The position numbers were made by a program, and so were the translations under genes. A DNA stretch of 64,000 bases, from contig NZ_JNXG01000006.1 in the NCBI RefSeq assembly GCF_000717025.1, forward strand, positions 186,001-250,000, read 5' to 3'. Of this stretch, positions 43,024 through 51,279 are shown piece after piece. This DNA is from Streptomyces atroolivaceus (GTDB lineage Bacteria > Actinomycetota > Actinomycetes > Streptomycetales > Streptomycetaceae). The notes beneath the pieces are model-generated. The model saw only the letters and a program-made list of their open reading frames with translations. It was not told the DNA's origin and ran no database searches. Positions within the stretch are counted from its first letter, which is position 1; every line of letters starts with the position of its first letter.

Positions 43024-44340
43024 TCACTGGGCGGCCAGTGCGTCCTGGACGGTCTGCATGAACTGCTCGGGCTTCATGCTCCCGGCCACCAGGCCGGCGG
43101 CGTTGGTCTGGCTCACGGTGGTGGCCTTGGTACTGAACAGGGCCTCGAACCACAGGACGTTCTGCTTGGACGTGCTGATGGTGTCGCGGACCTGAGTGGT
43201 GACCTCGTTGGCGTCCTTCACCTCGGTGTTCACCTTGAAGCCCGAGATGGAGCCGTGGTCCTTGAGCGCGGTGCTGCCGTAGTTCTTGGCGATGCAGGAC
43301 GCCCATGCGCCGGTCTTCTCGTCGAAGGACTTCGCGCCGAGGGTGATGCCGAGGCCGACGTTGGAGGGGTACTGGTCGATGGAACCCTTGCCGCCGGCGA
43401 CAGCGGGGAAGGGCATGAAGCCGACGTTCTCCGCGCCCACCTTGTTCTGCTTCGCGTCGGAGACGTTGGCCAGCGCCCAACTGCCCATGTAGAACATGGC
43501 TGCCTTGCCGTTGAGGAACTGGTTCATCGCGGTGTCGTAGTCGATCGAACCGACACCCTTGCCGAAGTACCCCTTCTCGCCCAGGGCTGCGACCTCTTCC
43601 GCGGCCTTCACGTACTCCGGGTCAGTGAGCTTCGCTTTGCCGTCGGCCACCTTCTGGAGAGCGTCGGGGCCCAGGCTGCGGTAGAGGTAGGTGCTTACCA
43701 GGCGGGTGAGCGGCCACCCTTGCTGACCGGAGGCGGAGAACGGCTGAATGTCCTTGGCGTCCAACTTCGCCGCGCCGGCCACCAGCTCGTCCCAGGTGCC
43801 CGGCACGGCTATGCCGTTCTCCTGGAAGAGCTTCTTGTTGTAGAAGATGCCCTCGATGTTGTACTCGTACGGCAGCACCTCGACCTTGCCGCCGTACAAC
43901 GCCTTGATCGTGGAGACGGCGGCAGGCTCCAACTGGTCGAGGACACCGAGTGACTTGAGCTCCTGCTCCAGGTCGGCGACCTTGCCCGACTTCGCCAGCT
44001 GCTGCGTCAACGCCGGAGCGTTGCCCGCAGCGAACTGCACCGGCAGGGCGTCCTGGCCGGCGAGCAGCTGCAACTTCTGGTCCAAGCTCGCCTGCGGGAC
44101 GGTCTCCACCTTCAGCGGCAGCGCGTCGTTCGCCGACTTGCACGCACCTTTGGACATGGTGGTCAGGGCGGTCTTGACGGTGGTGTTCTCGGTGACGCTC
44201 AGGTAGCTGAACTCCTTGGGCGCGGCAGAGGATCCGGCGCCGCCACCGCCGCAGGCGGTGGTGAGCAGTGCCAGTGAGGCGGTGCCGGCCGTGAACAGGC
44301 TCAGACGCGCACGACGAACGCGGGGCATGCGAAGGGACAC
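43024..44340 (-). CDS. Sugar-binding lipoprotein of the rhamnosidase ABC operon
   Basis: A 438-residue family 1 solute-binding protein with a lipobox (LLTTAC) followed by GGGGAGS. Segments FYNKKLFQENGIAVPGTWDE, NQFLNGKAAMFYMGSWALAN and GLGITLGAKSFDEKTGAWA are typical of this sugar-binding family. GTG 44340 has GGGAG six bases upstream; ATG 44328 is the alternative. It is divergent from the LacI regulator at 44595 and heads the operon SBP-MalF-MalG-rhamnosidase. TGTAAC repeats in the shared intergenic region are the likely operators. Confidence 0.88.
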   Translation of the reverse strand: MSLRMPRVRRARLSLFTAGTASLALLTTACGGGGAGSSAAPKEFSYLSVTENTTVKTALTTMSKGACKSANDALPLKVETVPQASLDQKLQLLAGQDALPVQFAAGNAPALTQQLAKSGKVADLEQELKSLGVLDQLEPAAVSTIKALYGGKVEVLPYEYNIEGIFYNKKLFQENGIAVPGTWDELVAGAAKLDAKDIQPFSASGQQGWPLTRLVSTYLYRSLGPDALQKVADGKAKLTDPEYVKAAEEVAALGEKGYFGKGVGSIDYDTAMNQFLNGKAAMFYMGSWALANVSDAKQNKVGAENVGFMPFPAVAGGKGSIDQYPSNVGLGITLGAKSFDEKTGAWASCIAKNYGSTALKDHGSISGFKVNTEVKDANEVTTQVRDTISTSKQNVLWFEALFSTKATTVSQTNAAGLVAGSMKPEQFMQTVQDALAAQ

Positions 44341-44430
44341 GGAAGACTCCCGAAGGTCTTTGAGAGAGGGGCGAGGAACGGCGAGCGGCGCTGAGAAAGG
44401 CAGACGGGTCCGACCGCACAGAAGGCTGCG

Positions 44431-44566
44431 TGTAACGTTCTCCACCACGAAGTGAGCAACACCCTGCACCGCACCGATGGATCCGTCAAGACACGGAGCT
44501 GTAACACCGAGGCACGGAACAGTAGCTTTGCCGTCATCCAGACGCCATTATGTAGACCGTTACACC
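44431..44566. promoter_or_regulatory. TGTAAC/GTTACA repeats between ABC operon and LacI gene
   Basis: TGTAACGTT (44431-44439), TGTAACACC (44500-44508) and, inverted, CGTTACACC (44558-44566) share a TGTAAC core. They occupy the 254-base divergent intergenic region, the natural site for the LacI protein encoded next to it to control both itself and the sugar operon. Confidence 0.5.
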
Positions 44567-44594
44567 GACGCCTATGAAATCCGGAGTGCTCACG

Positions 44595-45644
44595 ATGAGC
44601 GGGTCCGCCGCACCGAAGCAGAACAAGCGTGTGACCATCACCGATGTCGCGCGGCACGCGGGCGTGTCCGTCGCCGCGGTGTCCAAGGTGTTGCGCAACG
44701 CCTACGGCGTGAGCCCGGGCATGCAGCAGAGGGTGCGGGCCAGCATCGCCGAGCTGGACTACCGCCCACAGGCGGCTGCCCGCGGGATGCGGGGGCGGAC
44801 GTACACGATCGGCGTGCTGCTGGACAACGTCCGCAACGCCTTCTTCGCAGACATCCTCGACGGCATCCAGGAGGAACTCCGCACCAGCGAGTACACGGTG
44901 CTGATCGGCGCGGCCGGCTTCGACCCGGACGAGCAGGCGAAGACGATCCGTTCGATGGTCGACCGCCAGATGGACGGCCTGATCCTCATCGCGCCGGGGA
45001 CCTCGCGCGCCAAGGTGCTGGCAACGGCGACGGCCACACCGACCGTGGTCATCGGCCATCACGACGGCACCGACACCCACGACTCGGTTGTCGACGCCGA
45101 CGATACCGGCGCCGAGCTGGTGGTGGACCACCTCGTGGCGCTCGGCCACCAGGACATCGCCCTGGTCTCCGCCCCCGGCACCAAGGCCAATCAGTGGAAA
45201 CGCACACCGGAGGTCGTCCTCGCCGACGGCTACCGCGCGGCCATGGAGCGGCACGGCCTCGCCGAGCATGTACGCGTTCACCACGCCGCGTACTCCGACG
45301 AAGGAGGCTTCAAGGCCGGCATGACCCTGCTGACCGCCGAGCGCCGGCCGACCGCCGTCATGACCGGCGCCGATGTCGCGGCTCTGGGCATCTACCGGGC
45401 GGCCCACGAACTCGGGCTGAGCATCCCGGACGACCTTTCGCTCGCCGGGTACAACAACACGGCCCTGGCCGCTCTGGCCCCCGTTCAGCTGACCAGCGTC
45501 GACCAGGCAGGGCACACCATGGGCTCCTCCGCCGCCCGCATGCTCATCGAGCGCGTGGAAGGCCGACGCGACAGGGCCATGCAGACCTCCATGACACCGC
45601 GACTGGTGGTACGCGGCAGCACCGCCGCCCTGAGTGGCAGTTAG
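44595..45644 (+). CDS. LacI family transcriptional regulator (ABC operon side)
   Basis: A 349-residue repressor. The N-terminal helix-turn-helix ITDVARHAGVSVAAVSKVLR followed by the hinge helix ELDYRPQAAARGMRG is standard LacI, and the periplasmic-binding-like sensor domain runs to the end (IGVLLDNVRNAFFADILDGI, then MTGADVAALGIYRA). GGAG lies 8 bases before ATG 44595; the frame also allows ATG 44574. It is divergent from the sugar-binding protein gene, so it probably represses that operon until a rhamnose- or glycoside-derived inducer binds. Confidence 0.88.
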   Translation: MSGSAAPKQNKRVTITDVARHAGVSVAAVSKVLRNAYGVSPGMQQRVRASIAELDYRPQAAARGMRGRTYTIGVLLDNVRNAFFADILDGIQEELRTSEYTVLIGAAGFDPDEQAKTIRSMVDRQMDGLILIAPGTSRAKVLATATATPTVVIGHHDGTDTHDSVVDADDTGAELVVDHLVALGHQDIALVSAPGTKANQWKRTPEVVLADGYRAAMERHGLAEHVRVHHAAYSDEGGFKAGMTLLTAERRPTAVMTGADVAALGIYRAAHELGLSIPDDLSLAGYNNTALAALAPVQLTSVDQAGHTMGSSAARMLIERVEGRRDRAMQTSMTPRLVVRGSTAALSGS

Positions 45645-45716
45645 GCCGAGGATGGAAGCGGGTCTGCCGTGCGCTCTCCGACGCCTCTCGAACCAAGTCT
45701 CGTACAGAGGATCCTG

Positions 45717-46754
45717 ATGGACCATGAGAATGCCGCACGCCGCAGAGTGGGCATCAAGGATGTCGCGCGGGAGGCCGACGTTTCTCTCGGCACCGTTTCC
45801 AATGTGCTCAACCGCCCGGAGCTGGTGGCTGGGCCCACACGAGCCCGCGTGCTGGCAGTAATCGACTCGTTGGGCTACGTGAGGACGGAAGGAGCCAGGC
45901 AACTGCACGGGTGGGCGGCCCGTGTCCTCGCAGTGGTGGTGCCAGATCTGGCTCACCCGTTCTTCACGGCCCTGGCCGTAGGCGTGGAACAGGCCGCCCG
46001 CGAGGCCGACCTCGGTGTGATGGTCTGCATCGGCACCCGCGATCCCGAAGAGGAGGCGCGCTATCTCTCCCTGATCACCTCGCACCGGATCCGAGGTGCC
46101 GTGCTGACCTCCGGAGAGGCCGTCGGGCGCACAGTGGCTGCCTTCCGGCGGAAGGCTGTTCCATTCGTCGTCGCCGACCAGTGCGGCCCCCAGCCCGGCG
46201 CCTGCTCCGTCGGCATCGACGATGTGGCGGGTGGGCACGCCGCGGTACGCCACTTGATCGACCAGGGACACCGCTCCATCGCCTACGTCAGCGGGCCCGA
46301 CCTCCAGCAGGTACGGGACCGCCGCAGGGGAGCCGTCAACGCCGTCACCCAAGCGGGGCTCCAGCCCACAGCCCTGAGGGAACTCGCCTGTGCGGACCTC
46401 ACCGTGGGCGCGGGCAAGGACGCCGGGCACCGCATCCTCGGGCTCCCCCACCGCCCCTCCGCCGTCTTCTGCGCCAACGACCTGCTTGCCCTGGGCGTGC
46501 TCCAGGCCCTGTACGAAGCCGAGCTGAAGGTGCCGGAGGACCTTGCGGTGGTCGGCTACGACGACATCGAATTCGCCACGTCCGCCGTCGTCCCGCTCAC
46601 CTCGGTGCGACGGCCTGCCGTGGCGATGGGCCGGCGGGCCGGCCGTCTGCTCGTCGAGGAGACGACCCGCGGCGCCGGCCACGAGCACGCCCACGTGGTA
46701 CTGCAGCCGGAACTGGTCGTGCGCCGGTCGACCCTGGCCGCGCCGGCGCGGTGA
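45717..46754 (+). CDS. LacI family transcriptional regulator (second copy)
   Basis: A 345-residue LacI-type regulator not closely related to its neighbour. It has VGIKDVAREADVSLGTVSNV and LNRPELVAGPTRARVLAVID as DNA-binding part, then PDLAHPFFTALAVGVEQAAR and a VFCANDLLALGVLQALYEAE sensor domain. ATG 45717 follows AGAGG at 6 bases. It is downstream of the first LacI gene on the same strand (72 bases) and converges on the MFS gene, with only 10 bases between the stops. Target unknown; the GH3/SBP pair and the GAAA/TTTC palindromes are candidates. Confidence 0.87.
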   Translation: MDHENAARRRVGIKDVAREADVSLGTVSNVLNRPELVAGPTRARVLAVIDSLGYVRTEGARQLHGWAARVLAVVVPDLAHPFFTALAVGVEQAAREADLGVMVCIGTRDPEEEARYLSLITSHRIRGAVLTSGEAVGRTVAAFRRKAVPFVVADQCGPQPGACSVGIDDVAGGHAAVRHLIDQGHRSIAYVSGPDLQQVRDRRRGAVNAVTQAGLQPTALRELACADLTVGAGKDAGHRILGLPHRPSAVFCANDLLALGVLQALYEAELKVPEDLAVVGYDDIEFATSAVVPLTSVRRPAVAMGRRAGRLLVEETTRGAGHEHAHVVLQPELVVRRSTLAAPAR

Positions 46755-46764
46755 CAAGGATCGG

Positions 46765-48009
46765 TCAGGGCTGTTCAGGAGCACGGTGATGCAGCTCCCG
46801 CTGCGTCGTACGGCGCGTAAAGGGCAGCAGCGCGGCCGAGACCAGCAGGGTGACCAGCCCGAGTAGTCCGACAGCCGATGCCAGGTCGCCCAGAAACTCC
46901 TGACCACCCAGGAGGACCAGTGGGCAGAGGAACTCACCGAGAAAGAACGCCGCCGTCCACAGTCCGGTACCGCGCCCCCGGTCGGCGAAGTCGAGCCGGG
47001 ACATCGCCAGCGTCAGCAGCGAGGGCAGAAGCAGCCCCGTCCCGACGCAGTTCAACACGGCGCCCACGATCAACAAGGGGAGGCTGTCGGCGGTTCCCAT
47101 GACAAGGAAGCCGGCGGCACACAACAAGAAGAGTCCCGGCAGTCGACGTCGCGGCCGGTCGGTGAGCCGGGTGAAGACAAGCGAGCCGACCACGGTGGCG
47201 GCGCTGGCGATCGCCGTAACCGCTCCAATGACGCCGGTGGAATCCACACCCAAGTCGTCGAGCAGATAGGACATCTCCACAGGGACGGCGTAGAAGACAA
47301 CCGCACCGAACACGGTCAGCAGGCACAGGCCGGCCATCCGGCGCACGGGAAAGGGCCGACGCTCGGCCCCGGCGGGCTCCTCCCCTGCCACGCGCTCGGC
47401 GCCGGGCGCCGGTGCCGGCAGCACCCGGGCCATGACGGGGGCAAGCAGCAGACCCACCGCGTACAGCCAGAAGGGTGCACGCCAGCTGACCGCCCCGAGA
47501 ACACCTCCGAACACGAAGAAGACGGTGGCCGATGCCGACGCGCACATCGTCTGCAGGGCGAAATAGCGGTCACGCAGCTTGCCGGTGTAGTAGTCACCGA
47601 TCAGGGTGGTGCAACAGGTCATGATGGCGGCCTCCGCGATCCCCAGCAGCACGCGGCTGACCACGATGCCGTGCAGGGAGTCCAGCCACAGCGGCACCGT
47701 GCCGAACAACGTGTACAAGATCGCCGCCACGACCAACAAGCGTTTGCGGCCGAGCCGATCGACGATGACACCGGCGAACGGGGCAAGGAGAGCCAGTGAC
47801 AGCGCCGGGACCGTCAGCACCAGGGGGACCAACGCCGCGTTGCCCGGTACACCCTCGAAGTGGTCCTGCATACGAGGCAGAACCGGCGCGAGCAGCACTG
47901 CGCCGAGGATGGGCAGACAACTGCCGGCCATCAGCAGAGCAGCTGGCAGGCTGCCCACCACCGGGTGGTCGTCGCGCTCACTGACAGTCGGGGCAGCAGA
48001 AACCGGCAT
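46765..48009 (-). CDS. MFS transporter, 12-helix
   Basis: A 414-residue major facilitator. After a short cytosolic N-terminus it shows PVLPRMQDHFEG, the loop 2-3 motif GVIVDRLGRKRLLVVAA (the MFS signature), and a central acidic/Pro loop (PAPAPGAERVAGEEPAGAER) between two six-helix halves. GGAG lies 7 bases before ATG 48009. The gene lies on the same strand downstream of LysR and upstream of no other gene, with two 20-base direct repeats in its promoter region. It probably imports the aromatic substrate of the adjacent catabolic cluster or exports a toxic intermediate. Confidence 0.85.
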   Translation of the reverse strand: MPVSAAPTVSERDDHPVVGSLPAALLMAGSCLPILGAVLLAPVLPRMQDHFEGVPGNAALVPLVLTVPALSLALLAPFAGVIVDRLGRKRLLVVAAILYTLFGTVPLWLDSLHGIVVSRVLLGIAEAAIMTCCTTLIGDYYTGKLRDRYFALQTMCASASATVFFVFGGVLGAVSWRAPFWLYAVGLLLAPVMARVLPAPAPGAERVAGEEPAGAERRPFPVRRMAGLCLLTVFGAVVFYAVPVEMSYLLDDLGVDSTGVIGAVTAIASAATVVGSLVFTRLTDRPRRRLPGLFLLCAAGFLVMGTADSLPLLIVGAVLNCVGTGLLLPSLLTLAMSRLDFADRGRGTGLWTAAFFLGEFLCPLVLLGGQEFLGDLASAVGLLGLVTLLVSAALLPFTRRTTQRELHHRAPEQP

Positions 48010-48144
48010 GGCGGCACTCCAGGATGCGAGGCGGGAAGGTCGCGCCGTGAAGCGGGCGAGTCCGGCTGTCGGAGGTCGCTGCGCATGGGCGCGTGATGTG
48101 CCATGACTATGCGGTTCGGGCGATGCGCTGCCCACCCCCCACGC

Positions 48145-48186
48145 GATCCAAGTTTCGGATGACGTCGATCCAAGCCGTGGATGACG
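48145..48186. promoter_or_regulatory. Tandem 20-bp repeats upstream of the MFS gene
   Basis: GATCCAAGtttcGGATGACG (48145-48164) and GATCCAAGccgtGGATGACG (48167-48186) agree at 16 of 20 positions and are separated by two bases, putting the copies 22 bases apart. Each contains ATCC...GGAT as an inverted pair. This fits a LysR-type or similar activator site in the MFS promoter. Confidence 0.55.
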
Positions 48187-48235
48187 CGATGTTTCCCCGC
48201 CAGGTCTCACCGGTGGCCGCAGGGACGCACACTCA

Positions 48236-49165
48236 TCAGTCTGCGGTCGGCGCCTCTGACACCTCAGCCATGCGCCTGCCTACGCGGGCTGTCGTTTCAC
48301 GCAGCCAGATATGGGCCGCGTCGTGCGTGTGCACCGGGTGCCACCACATCGCCTCCCGCAGCGGGACCGCTTCGTAGGGCGGCTGCACCACGTGCACGGC
48401 GGCGAGCGGTGCAAGGAGCCGGGCGAGGCGGGCCTGGATCAGGGCGATGCGCCGCGTGCCCGCCACCAGCAGCGGCAACAGCTGAAAGCTGTCCACGGAA
48501 ACTTCCACGTGCGGCTCGATGCCGAGCATGCCGAGCTGGCGCACGGCGGGGGCGTCGTAGGTCCGCTGGTAGGTGACCCACGGCAGTCGTCCCAGATCGT
48601 CGAGGGTGAGCCGGTCCTCGATGCTCGGGTGATCGTCCGCGACGAGGAAAACCCAGCTGTCCTCGTAGAGGTCGGTGGCCGGGAAGTCACTGATCACGCC
48701 GTGCGGTATGAGCAGACCGTCGGTGGTGCTCAGCAGCGTGGCTGTGTCGTCGACCACGGTGGGCGGGGTCTGGACGAAGCGCAGCCGGATGCCGGGCGCC
48801 TCCTCGTGGACCACCCGGGCGAGTTCGGCGCCGAAGACGGCGACAGCGTAGTCGGACGCCACGAGTTTGAACTCGCGCTTCTCGCTCCCCGGGTCGAAGT
48901 CGGCCTGGCTGGCGAAGAGGCGTTCCACCACTTCATAGGCGGTGGAAGTGCGGTGCAGGAGAACCTGCCCGAGGGCGGTGAGTTCGTAGTGGCCGCCGAC
49001 ACGGGCGAGCAGATCGTCGCCGAAGTGGCGGCGCAACCGGGCCAGGGAAGCGCTCATCGCGGGCTGACTGAGCCCGACGCGCTCCCCGGCGCGGGTGACG
49101 TTGCGCTCTTCGAGCAAGGCACGGAGGGCGACTACGAGGTTGAGGTCGAGGCGAGCCAGATTCAC
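48236..49165 (-). CDS. LysR family transcriptional regulator
   Basis: A 309-residue LysR-type regulator. The N-terminal winged helix LDLNLVVALRALLEERNVTR, followed by AGERVGLSQPAMSASLARLR and HFGDDLLAR, is the NodD/LinR-like branch; the rest is the effector-binding domain. GTG 49165 follows AAGGGG at 7 bases; the frame continues upstream by chance. It is divergent from the first FAH gene, with a perfect inverted repeat in between, and most likely activates the catabolic operon in response to a pathway intermediate. It may also control the MFS gene 227 bases downstream. Confidence 0.88.
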   Translation of the reverse strand: MNLARLDLNLVVALRALLEERNVTRAGERVGLSQPAMSASLARLRRHFGDDLLARVGGHYELTALGQVLLHRTSTAYEVVERLFASQADFDPGSEKREFKLVASDYAVAVFGAELARVVHEEAPGIRLRFVQTPPTVVDDTATLLSTTDGLLIPHGVISDFPATDLYEDSWVFLVADDHPSIEDRLTLDDLGRLPWVTYQRTYDAPAVRQLGMLGIEPHVEVSVDSFQLLPLLVAGTRRIALIQARLARLLAPLAAVHVVQPPYEAVPLREAMWWHPVHTHDAAHIWLRETTARVGRRMAEVSEAPTAD

Positions 49166-49212
49166 GATTTTTCCCCTTGCGGTAAGGCGCCGACCAGGAA
49201 GGAATAAATTTG

Positions 49213-49231
49213 ATGGATGGCGGCCATCCAT
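49213..49231. promoter_or_regulatory. Inverted repeat in the LysR-FAH intergenic region
   Basis: ATGGATGG (49213-49220), a three-base spacer CGG, and CCATCCAT (49224-49231) form a perfect 8-bp dyad about 48 bases before the LysR start and 63 before the FAH start. It is the strongest operator candidate for the LysR protein. GGAT/ATCC elements are shared with the repeats at 48145-48186. Confidence 0.6.
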
Positions 49232-49293
49232 GGAATCGATTTCCGTGATCCCGGGTGCTGGGTCCAGATTAGTCACACCGCAATCAGGAGGAC

Positions 49294-50292
49294 ATGTTCG
49301 TGAAATCTGCATCCGCGTCCGCGCTGTTCGCCGGGCCGTTCGCTCTGGCCACGCTCTCGCACCCGGACGGACCGGCCTTCCCCGCGCTCGTCACGGCGGA
49401 CGCCCAGGTGATCGACCTGCGCACTGCCTTCGGTGACAAGTCCCTGGCCATCCGTGATCTCCTGGAGACCTGGGACACTGCTGAGGAGCGGCTTACGGCG
49501 CTGGCCGGTGACAGTGCTCTGGAGCGAAGGCCACTGACGGACTTCCGGGTGCACGCACCGGTCGAGCCCCGTCAGGTGTTCCAGTCCGGCGCCAACTACC
49601 GGCAGCACGTCATCGACCTGCATGTCGCGCACCGGGCCCCGGGCGACGACCGCTCCGAGGACGAGCGGCGTGCCGAGGCCGCAGAGATCATGGACCGCCG
49701 GGCGGACGAGGACCTGCCCTACGTCTTCATCGGCCTGCCGAGCGCGATCACCGGCCCGTACGACGATGTCGTACTCCCCTCCTGGGCCGAGAAGCCCGAC
49801 TGGGAGCTGGAACTGGTGGCGGTCATCGGCAGGCCGGCCCACCAGGTGCCCGTGGAGGAGGCCCTCAGCCACGTCGCCGGCTACACGATCGCCAACGACC
49901 TGACCGACCGGGCGACCGTCTTCCGCCGGGACATGCCGCAGATCGGCACCGACTGGCTCCGCAGCAAGAACGCCCCGGGATTCACCCCGCTCGGCCCGTG
50001 GATCGTGCCGGCCGCGACGGTCGGGGACACCGACGACCTGCGCCTCGTGCTGAAACTGAACGGCGAGACCATGCAGGACGAGTCCACCAAGGACATGATC
50101 TTCGACGTCGCACGCATGGTCTCCTACGCCTCGCAGACCGCCCACCTGCTGCCCGGTGACCTGGTGCTCACCGGCTCCCCGGCCGGCAACGGCATGCACT
50201 GGGGACGACTCCTACGTGACGGCGATGTCATGGACGGATCCATCACCGGCCTCGGAGCTCAGCGCACCCGATGTGTCGCGGAGGCGTCATGA
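49294..50292 (+). CDS. Fumarylacetoacetate hydrolase family protein (first of three)
   Basis: A 332-residue member of the FAH family, which hydrolyses or isomerises/decarboxylates oxo-acids from ring cleavage. Metal-binding residues lie in WELELVAVIG (E..E) and the later DLTDR; GSPAGNG near the C-terminus is the conserved GTPxGxG-like loop. The long insert between the N-terminal cap (VFQSGANYRQHVID) and the core, around HRAPGDDRSEDERRAEAAEI, is typical of large FAH proteins. ATG follows AGGAGG. First gene of the LysR-controlled operon; its stop overlaps the cyclase start. Which bond it cleaves is not visible. Confidence 0.85.
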   Translation: MFVKSASASALFAGPFALATLSHPDGPAFPALVTADAQVIDLRTAFGDKSLAIRDLLETWDTAEERLTALAGDSALERRPLTDFRVHAPVEPRQVFQSGANYRQHVIDLHVAHRAPGDDRSEDERRAEAAEIMDRRADEDLPYVFIGLPSAITGPYDDVVLPSWAEKPDWELELVAVIGRPAHQVPVEEALSHVAGYTIANDLTDRATVFRRDMPQIGTDWLRSKNAPGFTPLGPWIVPAATVGDTDDLRLVLKLNGETMQDESTKDMIFDVARMVSYASQTAHLLPGDLVLTGSPAGNGMHWGRLLRDGDVMDGSITGLGAQRTRCVAEAS

Positions 50293-51251
50293 CCCTCGAC
50301 CGCACCGATCCCGAGGGCTCGATCGCCGAGGCCGCCAAGGCGTACTCCAACTGGGGGCGTTGGGGCGCGGACGACGTGCTGGGCACCCTCAATTTCCTGG
50401 ACGAGGCGAGGCGACGTGAGGCCGCCACGCTCATCCGCCGGGGCGTCAGTTTCTCCCTCGCCCAGAGTTTCGACATGGACGGCCCGCAGAAGGGCTGGCG
50501 CCGCCGCACCAATCCGGTGCACACCATGCTGGACACCGGCACCGACGCGGCGCTCGGCCTGCAGGGCTTCCCGCACGGCCTCGGCGGTGCCGACGACGTC
50601 ATCGCGATGCCGCTGCAGTGCTCGACGCAGTGGGACGGGCTGGGCCACATCTTCGACCACGGCAAGGCGTGGAACGGCCGGGACGCGGCGAAGACGGTCA
50701 CCTCCGAAGGCGACCTGGTCACCGGCATCGAGCACATGGCCCCTCATGTCGCCGGACGTGGCGTGCTCCTGGACGTCGGCCGCACGATCGGCGAGGACGG
50801 GGAACTGCCCGACGGCTTCGCGATCACCGAGGAACACCTCACGGCAACCGCCGGAGCCCAGGGCGTGACTGTCGGCCGCGGCGACATCGTGCTGGTTCGT
50901 ACCGGACAGCTCGCCCGCACCCGCCGCGACGGCTGGGGCGACTACGCAGGCGGCGCGGCCCCCGGCCTGTCCTTCACCACCGCGGGCTGGCTGCACGGCA
51001 GCGAGATCGCCGCGATCGCCACCGACACCTGGGGCTTCGAGGTACGGCCCAACGAGTTCGACGTCGCCTTCCAGCCGCTGCACCAGGTCGCCATCCCCAA
51101 CATCGGCCTGCTCATCGGGGAGATGTGGGACCTGGAGGCCCTTGCCGCGGACTGTGCCGCCGACGGCGCGTACGCGTTCTGGCTCACCGCCGCGCCCCTT
51201 CCCATCACCGGCGCGGTCGGCTCCCCCATCAACCCGATCGCCGTCAAGTAG
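50289..51251 (+). CDS. Cyclase family protein (metal-dependent hydrolase)
   Basis: A 320-residue member of the 'cyclase' family (PF04199 type), which includes kynurenine formamidase, isatin hydrolase and others. The region CSTQWDGLGHIFDHGKAWNG holds the family's HxGTHxD-like metal site in modified form (D..GH...D), and GVLLDVGRTIGEDGELP and DIVLVRTG are typical. GGAGG lies 4 bases before ATG 50289, which overlaps the FAH stop. It could hydrolyse a cyclic or amide intermediate in the aromatic pathway. Substrate unknown. Confidence 0.82.
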   Translation: MTLDRTDPEGSIAEAAKAYSNWGRWGADDVLGTLNFLDEARRREAATLIRRGVSFSLAQSFDMDGPQKGWRRRTNPVHTMLDTGTDAALGLQGFPHGLGGADDVIAMPLQCSTQWDGLGHIFDHGKAWNGRDAAKTVTSEGDLVTGIEHMAPHVAGRGVLLDVGRTIGEDGELPDGFAITEEHLTATAGAQGVTVGRGDIVLVRTGQLARTRRDGWGDYAGGAAPGLSFTTAGWLHGSEIAAIATDTWGFEVRPNEFDVAFQPLHQVAIPNIGLLIGEMWDLEALAADCAADGAYAFWLTAAPLPITGAVGSPINPIAVK

Positions 51252-51279
51252 TACCAGCCAGGAACAAGGGAGTTCCCCC

